22,222 bases of DNA, from assembly GCF_035938995.1 (NCBI RefSeq), contig NZ_DASZGI010000322.1, positions 1 through 22,222 of the forward strand. Reading direction: 5' to 3'. Positions 7,437 to 12,715 of the stretch are shown piece after piece (positions within the stretch are counted from its first letter, which is position 1; each line of letters opens with the position of its first letter). The position numbers and the translations under genes were made by a program. Below the pieces are notes generated by a model. The model ran no database searches and was not told the origin of the DNA. It was given only the letters and a program-made list of their open reading frames with translations. This DNA is from DASZGI01 sp035938995. Lineage in GTDB: Bacteria > Actinomycetota > Actinomycetes > Streptomycetales > Catenulisporaceae.

Positions 7437-8141
7437 ATGAGCGGTCCCCAGCCCGGCCCGGAGCGGCCCCGCCCATACCGGCGCAAGGCGCGGGTCGGCG
7501 TCATGGGCGGCACCTTCGACCCGATCCACCACGGCCACCTGGTCGCGGCGAGCGAGGTGGCGTCGCTGTTCGACCTCGACGAGGTGGTGTTCGTCCCGGC
7601 CCGGGAGCCGTGGCAGAAGGCCGAGCGCAAGGTCGCCTCGCCCGAGGACCGCTACCTGATGACGGTGATCGCGACCGCGTCGAACCCGCGCTTCTCGGTC
7701 AGCCGCGTGGACATCGACCGCGGCGGCCCCACGTACACCGTCGACACGCTGCGCGATCTGCGCGCCGAACGCGGGCCGGACACCGACTTCTTCTTCATCA
7801 CCGGCGCCGATGCACTTGACCAGATCTTCTCCTGGCAGGACGCGGACGAGCTGTTCGAGATGGCCCACTTCGTCGGCTGTACCCGCCCCGGTCACCAGCT
7901 CTCCGACCCGGGACTGCCGGTGGGCAGGGCGTCGCTGGTGGAGATCCCGGCGCTGGCCATCTCGTCCACGGCTTGCCGCGAAAGGGTCCGCCGGGGCGAG
8001 CCGGTGTGGTATCTGGTACCCGACGGAATCGTCCAGTACATCAACAAGCGCGGGTTGTACCGCGATCCGGCGGACGGAGGCACGCACCTCGGCCAGCCGT
8101 ACACCTCGGAGCCGCGAGAAGCCACCACGGAGGAGCCGTGA
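7437..8141 (+). CDS. nadD: Nicotinate-nucleotide adenylyltransferase
   Basis: 234 residues. Adenylylates nicotinate mononucleotide with ATP to deamido-NAD, in NAD biosynthesis. The nucleotidyltransferase signature GGTFDPIHHGHL is at 24-35, with the HxGH motif at 31-34. The substrate-side motif ISSTACR is at 175-181, and PDGIVQYINKRGLY closes the fold, as in bacterial NadD. A basic Pro-rich leader of ~17 residues and an acidic tail of ~25 residues are additions to the core. ATG 7437 is used; GTG 7431 is two codons upstream. Its TGA overlaps the GTG of the next gene (GTGA), indicating translational coupling to the LCP/LytR_C protein. Confidence 0.95.
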   Translation: MSGPQPGPERPRPYRRKARVGVMGGTFDPIHHGHLVAASEVASLFDLDEVVFVPAREPWQKAERKVASPEDRYLMTVIATASNPRFSVSRVDIDRGGPTYTVDTLRDLRAERGPDTDFFFITGADALDQIFSWQDADELFEMAHFVGCTRPGHQLSDPGLPVGRASLVEIPALAISSTACRERVRRGEPVWYLVPDGIVQYINKRGLYRDPADGGTHLGQPYTSEPREATTEEP

Positions 8142-9979
8142 CCGGAACCGGCCGCCGACGCAAGCCGAACCCGGACGAGGAAGCGCTGCCGACGCCGCCG
8201 CCCGCGTCGCAGGCACCGCAGGCGCCGGCCGAGCATTCGTATGACTGGCGCCAGACCTCCGCTCCCGGCCAGGCTCCGCCGCCAGGGCCGGTGTTCGACG
8301 GCTACAGCAGCAGCGGTTCGGTCTACAACCCGGTCGGTTACGACCTTCAAGACCCGTATTCTCCGGCGGCTTATGGCGCGCCGGCACCAGCGCACGGCAC
8401 TGACGCTGGCCCCGGCGCCGGGCTCGATCGCACTCGTTCCCCCGAGCCCAACGCCGTTCCCGACGGCGCAGGTCTCTTCGACGACTCCGACCTCTTCGGC
8501 ACCGGTACCGTCCACATTCCCGCTCAGGCCCCGTCGCCCGCACCCGCTCCGTCTCCCGCGTCGGACGCTCCGGTCGAATCCGAGCCTGCCGCCGACGCAC
8601 CCCGCCCCCAAGACGGCTACACGGCCGCCGATTTCGCCTTCCTCGACGAGGAGACCGGTCACGACGTCAAGGGTTGGCTGACCTTCGTCGAGTCGCGCTC
8701 GGAGAGCCGGGCCGACCGAATCCGCCGCTTCCGCCGCCGCCTCATCGGCGCGGGAGCCGCTGCCGCCGTGGTCGGCGCGTCTGTTGGCGCATACCTGCTG
8801 TTCAGCGGCGGCGTGCTGAGCAACTCCGGCCCAACCAAGTCGGTGATCCTGCTCCAGGTCAGCGACACCACCGGAGACGCGGTCGGGGACGCGCTGCTGG
8901 TCGCCGACCGGTCCGCGACTCCGTCGGCCACCCCGAGTGGCGCTGCGAAGGGTTCCTCCGGCTCCGCCGCCGCCGTCCTGATCCCGTCTCAGATGCTGGT
9001 GAACACCACCGGATTCGGCTCACAGCCCTTTGGCGGCCAGATGTCCCAGTCGATCCCGGCCGCCGGTAAGGACACCGTCGCCGACGTGCTCGGCGTCACC
9101 ATCGACGGGGTCTGGCGGATGGACGAGACGACGTTCGCCGCGTTGATCGACGAGATCGGCGGGGTGCAGGTGACCACGGACACCACCGTTCCGGCCGCTA
9201 CCGCGAGCGCCGAACCCACCGCCCCGGCCATCGCGAAGGGCAGCGAGAAGCTCACCGGCGCGCAGGCGGTCTCGTACGCCACCTACAGCGCGCAGGGCGA
9301 CTCGCCCACCGCCCAGATCCAGCGCTTCGGGCAGGTGGTGACCGCGCTGCTCGCCGTGCTGCCGACCGAGGCGACCTCCATCACGGCGGACCTCGGCCAC
9401 ATCGGCATCATCGACGATCCGTCGCTGCCGGAGAGCGGGCTGAGCCCCATCCTCGCCTCCCTCGCGTATGAGCAGCAGGCGGGCGCCTTTACCGTTCAGG
9501 CGCTGCCGCTGCGCACCGACGGCTCCATGGAGATGGACTACACCGCCGCCGCACCGATCGTCACGAGGCTGCTCGGCGGGGCGCTGAAGGCGGGGGCAGC
9601 GGCCGGGCAGCTCTCGCGCGTACTGGTCGAGGACGCATCCGGCCATACCGCCGACCAGTCCGCGTACGTGCGGGCGGCGGCCCAGGCCAAGCTGTCGAAC
9701 GCCGGATACACGTACATCGACGGCGCGAGCGTGGCCAGGCGCGGCACCAGCGTGGTCGAGGTGCCCACGCAGGACCAGCACGACGCCGCGGTGCAGGTCG
9801 CCGCGACGCTCGGACTGCCCGCGAACGACGTCCACGTGGTGCCCGGGATGCCCACGATCGCCGACGTGACCGTGTTTCTCGGCGCCGACTGGCCGGCGCT
9901 GGCCGGGGTGACCGTGCCGCCGGCCGGGTCCGGCAAGACCACCGCCTCGCCTTCCCCGTCGGCCAGCCGACGGAAGTAG
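8138..9979 (+). CDS. Membrane protein with degenerate LCP domain and LytR_C domain
   Basis: 613 residues from GTG 8138, set by GGAGGAG at 8129-8135 and the 4-bp overlap with nadD. Residues 1 to ~200 are a Pro/Ala/Asp-rich cytoplasmic region, followed by one transmembrane helix at ~202-222 (LIGAGAAAAVVGASVGAYLL). An LCP-like domain then spans roughly 235-480 and a LytR_C domain roughly 490-585 (SRVLVEDASGH to TVFLGADW), with a short Ser/Pro tail. Active LCP enzymes ligate glycopolymers from lipid carriers to peptidoglycan. Here the usual IPRD motif reads IPSQM, and the Arg-rich stretch after the 'AL.Y.R' strand reads SYATYSAQGDSPTAQIQRFGQ, with most conserved Arg missing. VWRMDETTFAALIDEIGGVQV still shows the fold. 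It may be a non-catalytic or regulatory LCP homologue. The position between nadD and rsfS is the usual one in Streptomyces-type genomes. Confidence 0.82.
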   Translation: MTGTGRRRKPNPDEEALPTPPPASQAPQAPAEHSYDWRQTSAPGQAPPPGPVFDGYSSSGSVYNPVGYDLQDPYSPAAYGAPAPAHGTDAGPGAGLDRTRSPEPNAVPDGAGLFDDSDLFGTGTVHIPAQAPSPAPAPSPASDAPVESEPAADAPRPQDGYTAADFAFLDEETGHDVKGWLTFVESRSESRADRIRRFRRRLIGAGAAAAVVGASVGAYLLFSGGVLSNSGPTKSVILLQVSDTTGDAVGDALLVADRSATPSATPSGAAKGSSGSAAAVLIPSQMLVNTTGFGSQPFGGQMSQSIPAAGKDTVADVLGVTIDGVWRMDETTFAALIDEIGGVQVTTDTTVPAATASAEPTAPAIAKGSEKLTGAQAVSYATYSAQGDSPTAQIQRFGQVVTALLAVLPTEATSITADLGHIGIIDDPSLPESGLSPILASLAYEQQAGAFTVQALPLRTDGSMEMDYTAAAPIVTRLLGGALKAGAAAGQLSRVLVEDASGHTADQSAYVRAAAQAKLSNAGYTYIDGASVARRGTSVVEVPTQDQHDAAVQVAATLGLPANDVHVVPGMPTIADVTVFLGADWPALAGVTVPPAGSGKTTASPSPSASRRK

Positions 9980-10056
9980 CGAGGAAAACCCGTCGTCGCT
10001 CCATGAGACCCTGGTAGCTGATCGACCGACCAGCCGACTTGAGAGGTAGTGGCTCA

Positions 10057-10599
10057 TTGACAGCGACCGACCGGGCGAAGGAGCTCGCGATCGCGGCGGC
10101 ACAGGCGGCGTCGGACAAGCTCGCTGACGACATCGTCGCCTACGACGTGAGCGACGTATTCGTGATCACCGACGCGTTCGTGCTCGCGTCCGCTCCCAAC
10201 GACCGGCAGGTGCGGGCCATCGTGGACGCGGTGGAAGAGCGGCTGCTCGGCCTCGGCGCGAAGCCGGCCCGGCGTGAGGGGGAGCAGGAGGGCCGCTGGG
10301 TGCTCCTGGACTACATCGACATCGTCGTGCACGTCCAGCACGCCGAGGAGCGCACCTACTACTCGCTCGAGCGGCTGTGGAAGGACTGCCCTGTGCTGGC
10401 CCTCCCCGCCTCGGTGACCAGCGGCCGCTCCACCGGACCCGGTCCCCTCCCCGGTGCCTTCGCCAACTCAGCGATCCACACAGACGCTGTCAACGGCCAC
10501 GTCGCAACCCGCTCCGACGGCGACATCGACACCGACTCCAACCCCGGCACCGAGGACGACGCGCCCGCCTCCACCCGCGAACCCGGCGGTGAGGCGTGA
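10057..10599 (+). CDS. rsfS: Ribosomal silencing factor RsfS
   Basis: 180 residues from TTG 10057, preceded by GAGAGG at 10041-10046; this start gives the usual opening TATDRAKELAIAAAQAA. RsfS (Iojap family) binds ribosomal protein uL14 and blocks joining of the subunits during starvation. Family motifs are DDIVAYDVSDVFVITDAFV, ASAPNDRQVRAIVDAVEE, GRWVLLDYIDIVVHVQ and YYSLERLWKDCP. The core ends near residue 125; the remaining ~55 residues are an acidic, Gly/Ser/Asp-rich tail that most bacterial RsfS lack. It starts 77 bp after the LCP-like gene and ends in a GTGA overlap with the histidine phosphatase. Confidence 0.94.
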   Translation: MTATDRAKELAIAAAQAASDKLADDIVAYDVSDVFVITDAFVLASAPNDRQVRAIVDAVEERLLGLGAKPARREGEQEGRWVLLDYIDIVVHVQHAEERTYYSLERLWKDCPVLALPASVTSGRSTGPGPLPGAFANSAIHTDAVNGHVATRSDGDIDTDSNPGTEDDAPASTREPGGEA

Positions 10600-11264
10600 C
10601 CATAGCCGCTGACCGGCACACTTACTCCGCACCCGGCCGTCGCGTCGTGATCTGGCGTCACGGCCGGACCGCATGGAACCTCGAGGGCCGGTTCCAAGGG
10701 CAGAGCGACGTCTCGCTCGACAAGGTCGGCCGCGAACAGGCACGCAAGGCCGCACGCCTGTTGGCCGCCCTCAAGCCGCACGCCATCGTCTCGTCCGACC
10801 TGGCCCGGGCGGCAGACACGGCGGAGCAGCTCGCCCGCCTCACCGACCTGCCGGTCGCGCTGGAGAAGGGCCTCAGGGAGACCTTCGCGGGCAGTTGGCA
10901 GGGCCTGACCGACGCCGAGCTGCGCGAGCGTTTCCCGGACGAGTTCGCGGCCTGGAAGCGCGGCGAGGGAGTTCGCCGTGGCGGCGGGGAGACGGAAACC
11001 GAGGTCGCCGACCGGGTCGTACCGGCCATCCTCCGGGCCCTCGAAGGAGTGCCCCCGCGCGCGACCCTCGTCGTGGTCAGCCACGGCGGCTCCTCCCGCG
11101 TGGCGATCGGCCGCATGCTCAAGCTCCCCCCGGAGCATTGGGGCAGCCTCGGCGGCCTTTCGAACTGCTGCTGGTCCGTCCTCGGCGAGGCGACACGCGG
11201 CTGGCGCCTGCTGGAGCACAACGCCGGATCATTGCCAGAACCGGTCATCGGGGACGACACCTAA
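10596..11264 (+). CDS. Histidine phosphatase superfamily protein (phosphoglycerate mutase-like)
   Basis: 222 residues, GTG start overlapping the rsfS stop. The phosphohistidine motif is WRHGRTAWN with His22. The second His is His163 in VVVSHGGSSRVAIG, and Glu in LRETFAGSWQGLT is the likely proton donor. The ETFAGSWQGLTDAEL segment is typical of cofactor-dependent phosphatases rather than true glycolytic mutases. The substrate is unknown; genes in this position are annotated variously as phosphoglycerate mutase, acid phosphatase or alpha-ribazole phosphatase. It is translationally coupled to rsfS and followed by the tRNA-Ala gene. Confidence 0.9.
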   Translation: MTIAADRHTYSAPGRRVVIWRHGRTAWNLEGRFQGQSDVSLDKVGREQARKAARLLAALKPHAIVSSDLARAADTAEQLARLTDLPVALEKGLRETFAGSWQGLTDAELRERFPDEFAAWKRGEGVRRGGGETETEVADRVVPAILRALEGVPPRATLVVVSHGGSSRVAIGRMLKLPPEHWGSLGGLSNCCWSVLGEATRGWRLLEHNAGSLPEPVIGDDT

Positions 11265-11268
11265 GGAT

Positions 11269-11298
11269 TTCACTTTTGCGTCCGGGGTTGGCTAATAT
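11269..11298 (+). promoter_or_regulatory. Putative promoter of tRNA-Ala
   Basis: TTCACT (11269-11274) and TAATAT (11293-11298) are separated by 18 bp. The -10 fits the TANNNT form and each element matches its consensus at 4 of 6 positions. It lies just after the phosphatase stop and about 50 bp before the tRNA 5' end. Confidence 0.4.
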
Positions 11299-11351
11299 GG
11301 CGGAGCCGTCCCAGCCGGAGGAAATCCCCAGCTCGGCGGCTACGTGAATAA

Positions 11352-11424
11352 GGGGCCATAGCTCAGCTGGTAGAGCATCTGTCTGGCAGACAGAAGGTCA
11401 GGGGTTCAAGTCCCCTTGGCTCCA
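11352..11424 (+). tRNA. tRNA-Ala (anticodon GGC)
   Basis: A complete cloverleaf can be drawn. The acceptor stem is GGGGCCA / TGGCTCC, the D arm GCTC-AGCTGGTA-GAGC, the anticodon arm TCTGT-CTGGCAG-ACAGA with anticodon GGC at 11385-11387, and the T arm AGGGG-TTCAAGT-CCCCT. The acceptor stem carries the G3-U70 wobble pair, the identity element of alanine tRNA. The discriminator is A at 11424. CCA is not encoded. Confidence 0.97.
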
Positions 11425-11735
11425 CTGGTGCGGTCTTTCGTGAACTTTCGCCGGCAAGAGCGGCGAATCGAAGGACCGTGGGAGTGATCTTCGCGGCGGT
11501 ACCGTCCATCTGGCGGTGCCGCCGTTGTCGTGCTTGGGGGGACAGCACCGTTCTGAGCGCGTCACATCGCCCGGCAGGTGTCGTGTCGCACGTCTGCTCT
11601 TTGCCAGTCGCTGAGGCTTTCGTGCCATCGTGCGCTGTAGAGGTATGACATCACCCAAAACCGCCGGAGGGCTCCGGATTGCTGCCAGCATGGTGGCACG
11701 TTCTCGTCCAGGTCGAAGGCTGCGGAGGGCCGGCA
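11425..11735. other. 311-bp intergenic region after tRNA-Ala
   Basis: No credible gene. It holds the long hairpin at 11431-11478, a small inverted repeat CCGGA-GGGC-TCCGG near 11663, and the leader of the XRE regulator. I found no repeat of the tRNA 3' end and no integrase here, so it is not a recognisable integration site. Confidence 0.6.
11431..11478 (+). terminator. Long interrupted hairpin after tRNA-Ala
   Basis: Outer arms CGGTCTTTCG and CGAAGGACCG pair over 10 bp with one G-U. Inner arms TTCGCCG (11447-11453) and CGGCGAA (11461-11467) pair over 7 bp around a 7-nt loop, with an asymmetric internal bulge between them. It starts 6 nt past the tRNA. There is no T-tract. A terminator or 3'-processing structure is likely. 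Confidence 0.6.
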
Positions 11736-12599
11736 GTGGAGTTGCAGGCGAAGGGCGTCGCCAACAGTTCTACGGTGCGCCGGATCCTTCTCGGCTCGCT
11801 GCTGCGCCGGCTGCGGGAGTCCAAGGGCATTGCGATGCGGGAGGCCGGCTATCACATCCGTGCCACCGAGTCGAAGATCAGCCGCTTGGAGACCGGGAAG
11901 GTCTCGTTCAAGGAGCGGGATGTCGCCGATCTGCTGACGTTCTACGGCGTGGTGGACGAGAAGGAGCGCGACCAGGTGCTGGACCTGGTGCGTGAGGCGA
12001 ACACGCTGGGCTGGTGGCACAGCTTTGGCGGGGTCTTGCCTCCCTGGTTCGAACCCTTCATCGGCCTCGAATCGGCCGCCTCGGTCGTGCGGACTTACGA
12101 GATGCAGTTCATTCCGGGTCTGTTGCAGTGCCCGGAGTACGTCAGTGCTGTGGTATCGGCCAACCACATGTTGGCGGCCGCAGAGCTCGAGCGCCGCGTT
12201 GAACTGAGGATGCGAAGGCAAGAGTACTTGCAGCGAGAGAACGGGCCGGTGCTCTGGGTTGTGCTGGACGAGGCCTCGCTACGCCGTCCGATGGGTGGAC
12301 CGGACGTGATGCGTGCCCAGGTGCGCTACCTGATTGAGCAGGCGAGCCGGCCGAACGTCACCATCCAGCTGTTGCCGTACGCGGTCGGCGCGCACGCGGC
12401 GGAGGGCGGCGCGTTCACCCTGCTGCGCTTCACTGAGTCGGATCTGCGCGACGTGGTCTACCTGGAACACCTGACGGGTGCCCAATACATCGAGAAGCCC
12501 GAGGACGTGGAGCAGTACACGCGGGCGATGGACCAGATCTCGGTCGACGCGCTGCACCCCGACGCCACGATCAACGTGCTCGAGTCCCTGCTCAAATAG
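11736..12599 (+). CDS. XRE-family regulator with DUF5753 domain
   Basis: 287 residues from GTG 11736, chosen for GGAGGG 7 nt upstream; the open frame goes back to 11679, but without a binding site. An N-terminal helix-turn-helix covers about 19-70 (LLRRLRESKGIAMREAG, then ATESKISRLETGK, the recognition-helix region). DUF5753 covers about 100-285, with the marker segments WFEPFIGLESAASVVRTYE, FIPGLLQCPEY and VTIQLLPY. This family is abundant in actinomycetes and regulates development or secondary products; many members are paired with a small DUF397 protein. No DUF397 gene is next to this one. It is codirectional with the glycopolymer cassette, which begins 116 bp downstream, so it may regulate it. 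Confidence 0.9.
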   Translation: MELQAKGVANSSTVRRILLGSLLRRLRESKGIAMREAGYHIRATESKISRLETGKVSFKERDVADLLTFYGVVDEKERDQVLDLVREANTLGWWHSFGGVLPPWFEPFIGLESAASVVRTYEMQFIPGLLQCPEYVSAVVSANHMLAAAELERRVELRMRRQEYLQRENGPVLWVVLDEASLRRPMGGPDVMRAQVRYLIEQASRPNVTIQLLPYAVGAHAAEGGAFTLLRFTESDLRDVVYLEHLTGAQYIEKPEDVEQYTRAMDQISVDALHPDATINVLESLLK

Positions 12600-12703
12600 C
12601 CAAATAGGCGGCCCGGTGGACGTTGAGTAACCGCTTATGGGGTCTTGAGGTCGCCTGAACATTCGGCTCGGAGTGTGGTCGGTGGTTCCGTCCGGGCGCG
12701 AGC

Positions 12704-12711
12704 GGGGTGAT
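12704..12711 (+). promoter_or_regulatory. Ribosome binding site deciding the start of the PRTase/HAD gene
   Basis: GGGGTGAT matches the extended Shine-Dalgarno GAGGTGAT at 7 of 8 positions and lies 4 nt before ATG 12716, favouring that start over GTG 12707 and ATG 12710. Confidence 0.5.
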
Positions 12712-12715
12712 GGCG

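Noticed and set aside
11363..11548. 61-aa minus-strand reading frame ending in VEPRGLEPLTFCLPDRCSTS
   Set aside because: Its C-terminal half is the antisense translation of the tRNA-Ala gene, a well-known false gene pattern.
11352..12599. Possible integrative element at tRNA-Ala
   Set aside because: No integrase or excisionase and no second copy of the tRNA 3' end within the window.
12623..12651. TTGAGT with TGAGGT 17 bp later as promoter of the cassette
   Set aside because: The -10 lacks the TANNNT pattern; too weak to list.
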